A stretch of 27,269 bases of DNA from Cladosporium sp. IMV 00045 (lineage: Eukaryota; Ascomycota; Dothideomycetes; Cladosporiales; Cladosporiaceae): assembly GCA_001931905.2 (NCBI GenBank), contig MSJI02000020.1, positions 1 through 27,269 on the forward strand, in the 5' to 3' direction. The notes beneath the pieces were generated by a model. That model was not told the DNA's origin. It saw only the letters and a list, made by a program, of their open reading frames with translations, and did no database searches. The position numbers and the translations under genes were made by a program. This document shows, piece by piece, positions 17,837-27,269 of this stretch. How positions within the stretch are numbered: the stretch's first letter is position 1; the number at the start of each line of letters is the position of its first letter.

Positions 17837-19076
17837 GGCAGGTATCGGTGGATGTTCTTGGGTGTTGTTGGATGATGTCGCTGGTGTCGTGGTGATCGTT
17901 GGCGTTGCGGCAGAGACGGTTATAGAATGCAACTCTTGAACGATCACAAGTCGGATATGAGCGGTCTTAGCATGTGAGCTTTGCACTCGTTCACTTACTG
18001 ATATCACGTGTTCTTGTGTTGTCGGGCTGCACCACGATCAACTGAGCGTTGAGGTGATGCGCGTACAATAGCACTTCGCCTCAATCCCAACATGCCCTCC
18101 CTCGGCGATCATTGCGAAAGGGCTCGAAGGTGTCATGCGATACAATTCCAATACTGGCTTGTGGGACATGAAAATGCACTCGTGGACCGCTTTTTGAATA
18201 CAGAATGCAGAAACATCACAATTCATCAATGAGGCCAATTGGTGGTGTACATTCGACGACGATCATGTCGGTCCTGCTTGGTGGTTGATCAGAAGCCAAC
18301 TAAAAAGTGCACTGTTAGATTTGATTATGACAAACGATTCACAAGCAATAGAACGAATACTTTACTATACATTTGAGTCACAAGATATCTTGGTCATTGC
18401 TTGATGAAGAAGCCTTAGCCAAGTCATTATGGAATAAGTCATTTCAGACATTGGCATTCAAACGTCAACGATATCGTCCGATGTGGATGTCGGCCCATCG
18501 GTATATGCAGGTTTTGAATTGATGCCCAGATCCTAGTAGTCTTGATTTCTTCGTCGAAATCGAACGAATCTGATGTTTGTGGCCAGCGAGGAAGAGTATT
18601 GATACAAAATATGTAACAAGCATCGTTAATTGTCAGCAATATCTCAAGCTTCATTCTCTCCACATTTGCGACGGTGAGAAATTCCGCCGAGCGCGTGAAA
18701 GTCTACTCAACCACCCGAGGACTCTGATTGACAGCAAATGGCGCCATCGACAAACCGTCAGCCCCAGCCGTGTCCATCGCCTTTTTTTCTTTGGAGGGTC
18801 GAAGGTGGGTCCAGGCTCGCCAGACGCTGTGCTCATCATGTCTTTACTAAAGTATACCATGGTCTTCTCTTTGTTTTCAGCACGACTCGCTCTCTACCAA
18901 TTCTCCATATCCCATTCTTGCCTCTCGGCGGCGCCATCGCCCTTGTGAAGACTGCATCGGACTACGCTCCGAGCGGATAAAGAGGTCCCGATAAGAGATA
19001 ACGGTCGACTCGCCACCTCGAAGACCGTTGAGGGCATCGCCGCCTCTGGCTCTACCACCTGCGATACAACACAATC
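17837..19076. other. Divergent intergenic region (MYND gene / amino-acid permease)
   Basis: About 1.2 kb with promoter sequence for two divergent genes. Short frames, including a 123-codon one at 18577-18948 that lacks an ATG start, show no domain or splice structure. GATA motifs near the right end are listed separately. No RNA gene or repeat was recognised. Confidence 0.45.
18976..19001 (+). promoter_or_regulatory. GATA-factor motif cluster upstream of amino-acid permease
   Basis: CGATAA at 18989-18994 and AGATAA at 18996-19001 match HGATAR, the site of nitrogen-regulatory GATA factors such as AreA/Nit2. A further GGATAA lies at 18976-18981. They sit 76-101 bases before the permease ATG. 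Paired HGATAR sites are typical of nitrogen-catabolite-controlled permeases; use in vivo is inference. Confidence 0.45.
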
Positions 19077-20720
19077 ATGTTTGGACAACACAAGCAGCCG
19101 GCGGCTGAGGCTGATGCATGGCCGGAGTCACCAGAAGCATACTCTCACGATGCCATACCGGCCAGTTCGAACGAGGCAATCGATCCTGACAGTGGCGTCA
19201 AACGAGGCCTGAAAAATCGCCACCTGTCTATGATGGCGCTCGCTGGAATTATCGGACCTGGTTTGCTCGTTGGCGCTGGTGGTGCGCTGCAGAATGGAGG
19301 GCCTGCATCACTATTAATTGGTTTCGGTGTGATTGGAATCATCGCTTTCTCTGTCATGCAGAGCTTGGGTGAGGTGACGACGTTATTCCCAGGTGGCGGC
19401 AGCTTCATCAGTTTGGGCGAGAGAATGGTGGATAAGGCATTTGCTGTTGCCGTGGGCTGGAATTACTTCATCATCTGGGCTGCTGTCCTGGCGAACGAGT
19501 ACAACGTCACCTCCAGTATCCTGGTCTTCTGGAGTGATAAAGTACCTCTTTGGGGCTACTTCCTTCTTTTCTGGAGTGCTTTCCTGGCTTTCCAGCTGAT
19601 TGGTGTCGAGGCCTTTGGAGAAGCAGAGTTCTGGCTCGCTTTGGCGAAGCTGCTCGGGTTGACGGCCTTCTTCATCTTCAGCATCATCTACGCAGCTGGC
19701 GGATTGATTGGCCAGGACGAACCCTTAGGATTTCGTTACTGGAATAATCCTGGTGCTTTCAACGGTAATGGGTTCCGTGGTGTAGCGACGGTGTTCGTCT
19801 TCTGCTCGACATTCTACGCTGGAATCGAATCGATCGCCGTCGCCGCCACAGAGTGCAAGAACCCAGGCACTGCTGTCCCTCAGGCCATCAGGCAGGTTTT
19901 CTGGCGCATCATTTTCATCTACATGGGCTCCGCGCTCTTTTTCGGCATCTCCTGTCCCGCCGATGCGGAAGGCCTCGCTGGAAGTGGTGGTGGACGAGCT
20001 CTCCAGAGCCCGATGACTATCGCAATCCAAAATGCTGGCTGGGAGGGTGGTGTGCACCTCATCAATGCGTTCATCCTCGTAACCTGCGTGTCAGCCATCA
20101 ACAGCTCCATCTACATCGGCTCGCGCACAGTCCTCTACATGGCAAAAACCGGCGGCGCACCACGCTTCCTCAGCTACACCAACAAGCGCGGCGTGCCCGT
20201 CTACGCCGTCATCCTGACCAATCTCGTCGGCGCAATCTCCATGATGAACAACTCCACTGGTGGCGCGGAAGCATACCAATACATCGTCAATCTTAGTGGT
20301 ATCAGCACATTCCTCGTCTGGGCGTCGATCTCATTTATCCACGTCCGATTCCGCGGTGCGTGGAAATACCACAACCGATCGACCAGCGAGCTGCCGTTCA
20401 AATCCATGCTCTACCCATGGAACGCCTACTTCGGCATTGTGGCCAACATCTTTCTCGCTTTCGTGCAGGGTTGGACAACGCTTTCGCCTTTTGACGCTGG
20501 TTCTTTTGTCGACGCGTACATTCTGCTGCCGCTGTTTCCCATCATCTTCGTCGTGTACAAGCTGATCAAGAAGACGCACTTCAAGCGCACGCATGAGATC
20601 GACATCGATTCGGGCAGGAGGGTTGATTTGGACAAGACTTATGATGACGAGTTGGATGTCGATGGCGCTCTTGCGAGAGATCGCCCATCCTTTTGGAGGA
20701 GAGCGTTGAAGAACTTCTGA
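19077..20720 (+). CDS. Amino-acid permease (fungal AAT/YAT family)
   Basis: A single exon of 547 residues. A hydrophilic N-tail (about 45 residues) ends in GLKNRHLSMMALAGIIGPGL, the classic start of helix 1 in yeast amino-acid transporters (RHxxMIAxGGxIGTGL). Twelve hydrophobic segments follow. Family marks include ASLLIGFGVIGI, the helix-3 region GEVTTLFPGGGSF, VGWNYFIIWA, FYAGIESIAVAATECKNPG at about residues 246-264 and GVPVYAVILTN. The C-tail is charged (KKTHFKRTHEIDIDSGRR). The protein should import amino acids with protons at the plasma membrane; the substrate cannot be read from sequence. It uses GPGLLVG where many members have IGTGLF. Upstream GATA motifs suggest nitrogen control. It is convergent with the decayed gene at 20775, 54 bases away. 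Confidence 0.93.
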   Translation: MFGQHKQPAAEADAWPESPEAYSHDAIPASSNEAIDPDSGVKRGLKNRHLSMMALAGIIGPGLLVGAGGALQNGGPASLLIGFGVIGIIAFSVMQSLGEVTTLFPGGGSFISLGERMVDKAFAVAVGWNYFIIWAAVLANEYNVTSSILVFWSDKVPLWGYFLLFWSAFLAFQLIGVEAFGEAEFWLALAKLLGLTAFFIFSIIYAAGGLIGQDEPLGFRYWNNPGAFNGNGFRGVATVFVFCSTFYAGIESIAVAATECKNPGTAVPQAIRQVFWRIIFIYMGSALFFGISCPADAEGLAGSGGGRALQSPMTIAIQNAGWEGGVHLINAFILVTCVSAINSSIYIGSRTVLYMAKTGGAPRFLSYTNKRGVPVYAVILTNLVGAISMMNNSTGGAEAYQYIVNLSGISTFLVWASISFIHVRFRGAWKYHNRSTSELPFKSMLYPWNAYFGIVANIFLAFVQGWTTLSPFDAGSFVDAYILLPLFPIIFVVYKLIKKTHFKRTHEIDIDSGRRVDLDKTYDDELDVDGALARDRPSFWRRALKNF

Positions 20721-20774
20721 AGGGATAAGGACAGGTATGAATATAAAGAGTCTTGACATGATAAACGTCGCTAT

Positions 20775-22256
20775 TCACTTATAGAAGCAGCGCCCGCAGT
20801 AACCACATGAATCCGTACAAGCGGTGTAGTCTAGGCGTTCGTCTCCATCCTCTTCGTCCGAATAAGCAGCTGTGTCGGACTCGCTCCCTTCGGATTTTCC
20901 ATTGGCACCCGGGCCAGAAGGAGTACTATCAGCTGTCCAGATCAATGGATCACTCAACGGCGATGAGACTGTTCCGCCTTGCTGGCGAATCTCCAATTTG
21001 CCCGGCTGGCGTAGGTAGACCTCGTACTTGCCGAAGTCGGGATCACGAGCGAGCGCGACAAGTTTCTTCAGAAGATTTGCCAGCTGTGAGAGAAGAACCT
21101 GATTGTTCTCTTGCCACTGCGCGACATGGGGACGGACATCTTCGACGGTGATGTTCTCCGACTTGAAAAGACCCCATTCGTGCAATGCGAGGATGAAGAA
21201 GGGAATCTGCGCGAGCCAGCATCAAGGAAGATTTTCAGCAAAGTGGTCCTCATCTTTTTTGTGGATTCCGCGAGTCTTGAGTTCGAAGATCGCGTGTTGT
21301 TGCATTGCTCGTCCGCCACGGCGGACTTTGATGCCGTCGATCGCCAAAGTTTAGGATTTATTAGCGACGTCTTCGTCGCTGCTGGTCTTGCTTCGACCAT
21401 CCCCCCTCCTTTCTCCACTTCTTCGTCCACTTCATGCTCAAGGTAGCCATCGGCTTCGGACCTCACAAGACACCTCAAACCAGCGAAATTGTATGACAGA
21501 ACGCGCTGATGGGAGGCAGAGCCCGCAACACCGTCCTGCCACTTCGTATAGTGTTCAGGGAATTTGTGTCCTGTCGAAGGCATCAAATCAGCGGTAATTC
21601 GTCATAAACTTCACAGAAATCAAGCTCACCGTGTCCAGTCGGCCCAAAGTCTCTCGGTCCAGCCATCTTCTCATCGGGGGCGTTCTCACGACGAACGAAG
21701 AAGACTGTCCGCCCAACTGCCTCTACAGTGAAACGAAACCCCTTGTCATGTCCCTTCAAAAATCTGATGAGATTGCCCAACGTGCTTGTGCATCCAAAGA
21801 TGTCGACATCCCCGGTGCTGAAATCCGGGTTCTGCGCGAGAACTGCCCTGGCTGCTGGTTCCATTGGATGCTTTGGATAGCGCCCGGCATTTTGGTCGCG
21901 CAGGTACTCGCCGGAGTCTTGTTCGAGCTGCGTCTCGGCGGGTCCCAGACAGCCGGCATGCCTGTTTCAATGCGTCAGTCGTTTGTCTTTGTTTCACAGA
22001 TACGCTCACAAGCCTTACCTGGGGTAAACATCTCCGAATCGGCTGCTTCGATCCAGTTGTAGGAGGCAGCAAATCTGCATTGCGAAATTTCCACTTGCTT
22101 TTGAGCTTCTTGATCGCTCTGCAAGAAGTCTTCAGGAGTTACTGTTTCCAACAGAGGACCCAGTGGCGGCGGCGGCGGAGTTCGTATCGGACCTTGCCTG
22201 GGCTTCGAATTTCCGCGCCATGGATGGTGCCTACCTCGAAATCCTGATGGGCGCAT
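20775..22256 (-). pseudogene. Decayed member of the fungal CGYCGxC-tailed family (often mislabelled GGPP synthetase)
   Basis: Exon 1 (22256-22019) reads through CRFAASYNWIEAADSEMFTPG; the intron at 21962-22018 is normal. Exon 2 opens with MPAVWDPP, but the matching downstream text (TQLEQDSGEYLRDQNAGRYP, VGRTVFFVRREN) lies one register over, so a 1-base loss near 21933-21945 is inferred. After the intron at 21571-21629 comes FPEHYTKWQDG and RVLSYNFAGLRCLVR. A second shift follows near the C6 run at 21401-21406. The restored register (SSDEDVAN; AIFELKTRGIHKK; AQIPFFILALHEWG) has TAA at 21353-21351 and TGA at 21224-21222, then runs to a stop at 20775 with TACTDSCGYCGRC. The order SYNW, VFLVRREN, LKTR, CGYCG is what I recall of this family; no DDxxD prenyl-synthase motif is seen. 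Function unknown. Confidence 0.75.
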
Positions 22257-22693
22257 GTCGTTGTATCTGAGAAATCCGTAAGGTATGGTTAAATTGCTGA
22301 CAGGAAAGAGAACAGGCAGCTATTAATTCAGCAAGGTAGCCACCAACAGCTGCGGACAAGCAAGGCCGCAGTTGAGTGAATGCAGTGGGAGCTGTCCGTT
22401 TGCACAGCTTTTGCAGAGGCGCGTGGGGGCTGTGTGACGTTAGCGAGTTGTCGCCCCAATGGCAGCCTCGCACAGTCGCTGCAGCCTCAATCTTGTCTTG
22501 CGTACACCAAACGACTGGCGGAATGATGTCTGAAAACAATGCATGCGTTCACCGGCGGCTCGTGCCCCTCCCTCCCGCGAAGCCTTCACTTCAAGTTCGC
22601 CGCAGGCAAAGCTACTCGATCTGACTATGAAAAGACCGTTCTGTTCCACTCGTACTGGGACAGAATGACAATCATCCGACCCATCTTTTCAAC
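22257..22693. other. Divergent intergenic region between two disrupted genes
   Basis: About 440 bases separate the start codons of the CGYCG-family pseudogene and the helicase/ATPase pseudogene. Short open frames cross it in several registers without recognisable motifs. Promoters for both would lie here. Confidence 0.4.
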
Positions 22694-25600
22694 ATGGCAC
22701 CCAACTCGCTTGACGATCGGCGCGCTCCTCTTCTCAACTCGAATATCAAAGGCGACAGGACCCCGAAAAGCGCCGCACAAGGCAAGCTCTTCCTTGATGC
22801 AATCAGCGCACAAGAGGATAGAGTAGGATGCGTCGAACGTTTGATAGCCAGCAAGAATGCCCTCGAAGCTCTCAAGCTTACCCTTCGGTTTGACGTGACC
22901 CCGTCTTTCTTCAACAGCACTCTCAAGGAGTTTCATGGTTTTCTCAGAACTCCCTCAGATGATCAGATATGCGGTGGCCAGCTGCTCAAACAGCCTTTGA
23001 CGATCATAGTCCGCCCAGAGACCCTCTGGAGAGCCCTGGTTTCTGCACACTCGGACAAAAAGCTCACTCCTGCCGGTGAACTGTCGTTCGCATGGCTGTT
23101 GCTCGAGTTGGTTTCCTGGGTGGAGCATCCGCCCATTGATGCCGACAGCACCGCCCGTGATGTCACCGAGCGAAGAGCTTTCCTTGATTTCGACGATGGC
23201 GATCTACGTACGCTTGGATATCGTATCGAGCACATCCTCAAGTCGAAATGCAGCGATGAGAAAAAGACAGACTTTGGACCAGGAGGCCGCCACGATAATG
23301 ATCATACCGACTTTCGCAAAGTTGCCATCTTTCCAACCAAGGACGAACTGATGAGTAAAGAATTGGCTTTCTACAGATCCGCGGACGCTGTTACCCAGCT
23401 GCCATTCGCTCAAAGGCCGGGCGTGCATCTGGACAACCAGTTCAGGCTGTTGCGAGAAGATTCCTTGGACGAACTTCGCGAGGACGTCAACACATCTCAA
23501 GGCCGCGGCAAGCTTCGAAGACAGCGTCTTCAGTTGAGAGGCCTGCCACTTGTTGGGGCCCATTTCGGCACAGGCAAGAGCAAGAACCCGTTTGCCTTGA
23601 TATTGTCAGTGAAATCTGGTCTCGATCACTTCGCTCAAATGAATCAGCAGCAACGAACAACCTATCTCAAAGCGAATCCAAAATTCCTCAAGCATCAGTC
23701 CTTCGGTTGTGTCCTCAATCAGGGCCATGTCGTCGCCTTTGCAACGTTGCTGCGTGTCGGAGATCTGCTTGCACAAGCACGTGACCGGCAAGTGTTCATC
23801 GTTCTTCGGACACCAGACTCAAGCTCGCTCAAAAATTTGCTTTCGACTTTGAAAGCATCAAACACCGCCGAGTTTCTCATTGTTGACACTCCAGTGTTTG
23901 CCTACGAGCCTGTGCTTCGATGTCTGCAATCAACAGTGGAACTGCCACTTTGGGAAGAGCTCCTTACAATCACGAACGATGAGATTGAAGCCGCAGTAAG
24001 ACTATCTGAGGTCGCGCCACGGGAGCTTATCAGCGACACCGAAGATATGGGAGAGCCCGACATCCAAGCAAGCTTTGATCTACGCAAGCAAGTGAAGCTA
24101 GACGATTCTCAGCTTGCCTCATTGCTCTCCGGGCTTCGCCAGTCCGTGAGTCTGATTCAAGGCCCGCCTGGCACAGGAAAATCATTCATCGGCGCTCTGC
24201 TTGCCAAAGCCATGTATGAACACACATCCGAAACGATCCTCGTCCTGACGTACATGAATCATGCATTGGATCAATATCTCGAGGACCTGCTGGACATTGG
24301 CATTCCTGCCCGTTGTATGGTACGCCTGGGGGCAAAGTCCACACAACGAACGGAGTCGCTGCAGCTTTTCAAGCAGACTTTCTCAGGTCATATGCCGTAC
24401 GCAGTGATTGATTCATCTCGACAAGAGGCTGAAGAAGACGAGTCAGCCCTGAAAGAGCTGGTATCCTCTCTTCGAAACTTCCAACCAGACAAGCGTACCT
24501 TGATGGAGCACTTGGAGTTCTCAGAGGATGACACCGATTTCTTCTTCGCCTTCCAAGTTCCTGAGTCTGCTCCAGGCGAAACCGTCGTTGGAGAGCGAGG
24601 AGCAGCTGTGAAAGAACGCTACCTCTACGATTGATGGCGCTATGGGCAAGACGCAGGTGTCTTCGGGGAGTCAGTTGATTCCGTGAATGCTCATGTTTGG
24701 GCGCGGGACAAAGCAGCTAGGATTCGAAAGATGCAAGACTGGACCAATCAGCTTCTAAAGGAGCGCATCGAAGGCATTGGAAACCTTGTCAACTCGTACA
24801 ACCGCAGCGCAAGCACGATGCGTGAAGCATTCGACGAAAAAGACGCGCAGATCATCAAGGAAAAAAGAATCATCGCCTGTACCACCACTGCCGCGGCCAA
24901 GTACACGAAGCATCTTCGCAATTCTACACCTGGCATCATAATTGTTGAAGAAGCTGGCGAGATCCTAGAGCATTCTCGACAATGCAAAGGGCAAAGTCCT
25001 CGTGATCGACGAAGCATACGGGCTCTGTGGCGGTTCCGGCACCCATGGTACATCCGACCCCTACAAGACAGCCGTGATCGACACCATTGTTGCGGAAGTT
25101 CAAAGCGTCCCCGGCGATGACCGCTGCGTAATCCTGCTCGGCTACAAAGAGCAAATGGAGGACATGATGCAGAAAGGCAACCCAGGACTCGCCAGGAGGT
25201 TCCCCATCAGTTCCGGCTTCCTATTCGAAGACTTCACCGACGACGAAATGGCTATCATCTTCGACGCCAAGCTGAAAGCGCAACAGTTCACCGTGACGGA
25301 GAAGGCTCGCAGTGTTGCTTTGGAAGTGCTCGCTCGTATGCGCAATCAGCCTAACTTTGGCAACGCCGATCACATCGACATCTTGCTCAACGAAGCCAAG
25401 ATCCGACAACAAAAGCGTTTCGCGAGCAATCGTACTGCTGCCCGCACCGCCATTTTCGAGGCCGAGGATTTCGACCCTGATCACGAGCGTGGGGAGCGTG
25501 CGACCACCAACATTGAAAAGCTCTCTGCCGGAGTTGTGGAATGCGAGGGAATTGTCGAGCAGTTGAAGGACTATCAGAATATTGCCAGCAACATGAGAGA

Positions 25601-27037
25601 TGCTGGACTTGATCCCAGGGATGAGCTCCCATTCACGTTCCTTTTCCGAGGACCTCCAGGTAAGCCATCATTTCTCATAAACCAAGTAGCACAATCCACT
25701 AACACGAGGTACAGGCACTGGCAAGACGACAACAGCACGCAAAATGGGCAAAATCTACTACGACATGGGATTCCTCGGCACAGCCGAAGTCATCGAATGC
25801 TCAGCTAAAGACCTCATCGGCGAATACGTGGGCCACACTGGTCCGAAAGCACAGAAGCTCATCGAAAGCGCATTGGCCAAGGTTCTGTTCGTCGACGAGG
25901 CCTACCGTCTCGGCGAAGGTCCATTCGCGAAAGAAGCCATAGACGAGCTGGTCGACTGCATCACCAAACCTCACTTCCTCAACGAGATCGTCATCTTGGC
26001 CGGCTACCATCATGAAATCAACAGAATGCTCGAGGTCAACCCTGGATTGACGTCGAGGTTCTCTGAGTCGGTTGATTTCCAACCTCTGACCGCCGAGAGC
26101 TGCTGGAGCCTTTTGCAAAGCACGCTTCGGCAGAAGACACAGCTCGACGCCTCAAAGGTGTCCACGCCGTGTGCGGAGTTTCAAGCAGATGTATCGAAGA
26201 AGCTGGGCGAGCTCGCTGCCCTGGAAAACTTCGCCAATGGCCGCGACATACAGACGCTATGCAAGAGAATATCCGGGGCGATCATGAAGACCAAAAGGCC
26301 TGCGGGCGAGCCACGAACTGTGACGGAGGAACTCGTGCTCGAGCAAATCGATCGAATGGAAAAACGAACGAAATTCAGGAGCCGACTCAGCATACACGAC
26401 AACAGGTAAATGTCGTGAGCCCGCAGATGCCACGCTACCCATAAAAACAGCAACTCAAGACCCTCCAGCTCCACAGGCTACAGCAACATCGACCGGCGCG
26501 CCCGCTCTGCAGCCGAAACCTTCAATGGCCGTGGACGACACGGATAGTCAAGTCCCCGAAGAGCCTCGCACAGCTCCTCCGCAAGCTCAAGCCAACGCAC
26601 CAGCATCACAAGAAGCAAACCTACCCCCAGCCACCCGAGACGCCAACGTCTCCGACGCAACGTGGAACCAACTCCAGCACGACGCACAGCTCGCCGCTCA
26701 AGAGCAGCGCGAAGCCCAACGCCTCGCGGAAGAAGAAGAGAAACTCCGCCTCTGGCTGGCCAAATGCGCCGACGCCAACCGCCAACGTGAGCTGGAAGAA
26801 CTCGAGCGCAAGGAACGAGAGCTGGAAGAGGAAATGCGTCGCGAGGCGGAGGAGCAGGCGGTGTTGATGCAAATGGGGATTTGCCCTGCCGATTTCCGCT
26901 GGATCAGGCAGGCGGGTGGGTATAGGTGTGCGGGCGGGGCGCATTGGGTAGGTGAGGTGAGGTGGGGAGGGGTGGTGGTGGTGGTGGTGTTTGGGTTGTG
27001 GTGTGGTTTTTCTTGTTATTACACAGGACTGATCTGA
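22694..27037 (+). pseudogene. ZNFX1-like SF1 helicase + CbxX/CfxQ AAA+ ATPase gene, disrupted by stop and internal deletion
   Basis: ATG 22694 opens 646 codons: an N-terminal helical region, then the SF1 (UPF1/ZNFX1-like) core with Walker A GPPGTGKS at about residue 490 and motif Ia VLTYMNHALDQ. TGA at 24632-24634 interrupts the frame, which continues (ARDKAARIRKMQDW, KRIIACTTTAAAKY) to the helicase Walker B IIIVEEAGEILE ending at 24970. There the text jumps, one register over, to the Walker B of an AAA+ domain (NAKGKVLVIDEAYGLCGG) without its Walker A. Helicase motifs III-VI are absent. A complete CbxX-type AAA+ domain follows: GPPGTGKTTTARK, split by a 55-nt intron (25660-25714), KVLFVDEAYRL, and NPGLTSRF as arginine-finger region. 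A charged coiled coil and MGICPADFRW, GGYRCAGGAHWV end the protein after a last intron (26952-27026). The join between 26405 and 26451 does not keep phase. Confidence 0.8.
26970..26989 (+). repeat. GGT trinucleotide microsatellite in last intron
   Basis: A run of GGT/GTG units lies in the presumed last intron of the ATPase gene. Because that intron is a multiple of three and has no stop, it is also open if retained. Confidence 0.6.
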
Positions 27038-27269
27038 TGGACTCGAGGGCGAAGGAATGAAAATGGGACAGAATCAAACGAAGCGTTTCGAAAAGTCATG
27101 ATGAACAATGCAATAGATTTCACACGCACACTTGTCTGCCCTTCTCGCCTCTGAGGAGTCGACGGCAAACCGGAAAGAAAAAAGACGCCGCGCCGATATA
27201 CTTTTAAACCAAACAAGAAATGTAATGTAGTACAAGAACGGCATAAAAAGAGAGAAGAGAAAAAAAAAA
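27038..27269. other. 3' flank of ATPase gene, ending in poly-A at the window edge
   Basis: About 230 bases downstream of the ATPase stop. A-rich text and a terminal run of nine A residues end the window. No coding or RNA feature was recognised. Confidence 0.4.

Noticed and set aside
18577..18948. 123-codon plus-strand frame before the permease
   Set aside because: No ATG at the start and no motif; the region looks like promoter and leader.
4679..24634. Reassigned TGA codon or selenocysteine as explanation for the repeated in-frame TGAs
   Set aside because: TGA is the normal terminator of intact genes here (methyltransferase-like, 3' end of the ATPase gene), and filamentous ascomycetes are not known to use selenocysteine; frameshifts in the same loci favour decay.
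20775..27037. A new linked defence-like system made of MYND, CGYCG and helicase/AAA+ genes
   Set aside because: The three are close together and could suggest a cluster, but each is damaged and an unrelated permease lies between them; no evidence supports a joint function.
1..27269. Transposons, CRISPR arrays, rRNA or bacterial-type operons
   Set aside because: No transposase or reverse-transcriptase motifs, terminal repeats, regular repeat-spacer arrays or rRNA segments were seen; the gene structures are eukaryotic.

Overview
The window looks like nuclear DNA of a filamentous ascomycete, most likely a dothideomycete of the Mycosphaerellales/Capnodiales type. The genes are monocistronic on both strands. 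Introns are short (about 50-83 nt) with GTNNGT donors and CTNAC-like branch sites. A DASH-complex subunit, a fungal Pmp3 proteolipid, an intron-bearing tRNA-Gly and several Pezizomycotina-type families are present. Class assignment is inference; no search was possible.

Layout. 1-1517 (minus): 5' two thirds of a sugar-porter MFS transporter, with CreA-like motifs clustered in its promoter. 1727-3325: no convincing gene. 3326-3669 (minus) and 3953-4324 (plus): a head-to-head pair, a 95-residue membrane/coiled-coil protein and the kinetochore protein Hsk3. 4517-5581 (plus): an acidic coiled-coil, cysteine-cluster protein interrupted by an in-frame TGA. 6220-7683 (plus): a HhH-GPD DNA glycosylase with lysine and aspartate catalytic residues. 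8268-8536 (plus): Pmp3. 9107-9949 (plus): an arginine-rich glycine-zipper protein. 10497-11006 (plus): a GFA/CENP-V-type zinc protein. 11441-11523 (minus): tRNA-Gly(GCC) with a 12-nt intron. 11668-13644 (plus): a mitochondrial PPR protein. 13814-14797 (minus): a membrane-anchored pirin. 15078-16305 (plus): a Rossmann methyltransferase-like protein.

From about 16.3 kb onward the picture changes. A double-MYND gene (16357-17836, minus), a CGYCGRC-ended gene of the family often labelled 'geranylgeranyl pyrophosphate synthetase' in fungi (20775-22256, minus), and a ZNFX1-like SF1 helicase plus CbxX/CfxQ AAA+ ATPase gene (22694-27037, plus) each carry in-frame stops and frameshifts. The helicase gene also appears to have lost everything between the helicase Walker B and the Walker B of a downstream AAA+ domain. 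An intact amino-acid permease (19077-20720) sits between these wrecks. The window thus mixes intact core genes with decaying members of expandable accessory families.

Splice sites were chosen by consensus and frame. No transcript evidence was available, and frameshifts at homopolymers could be assembly errors.
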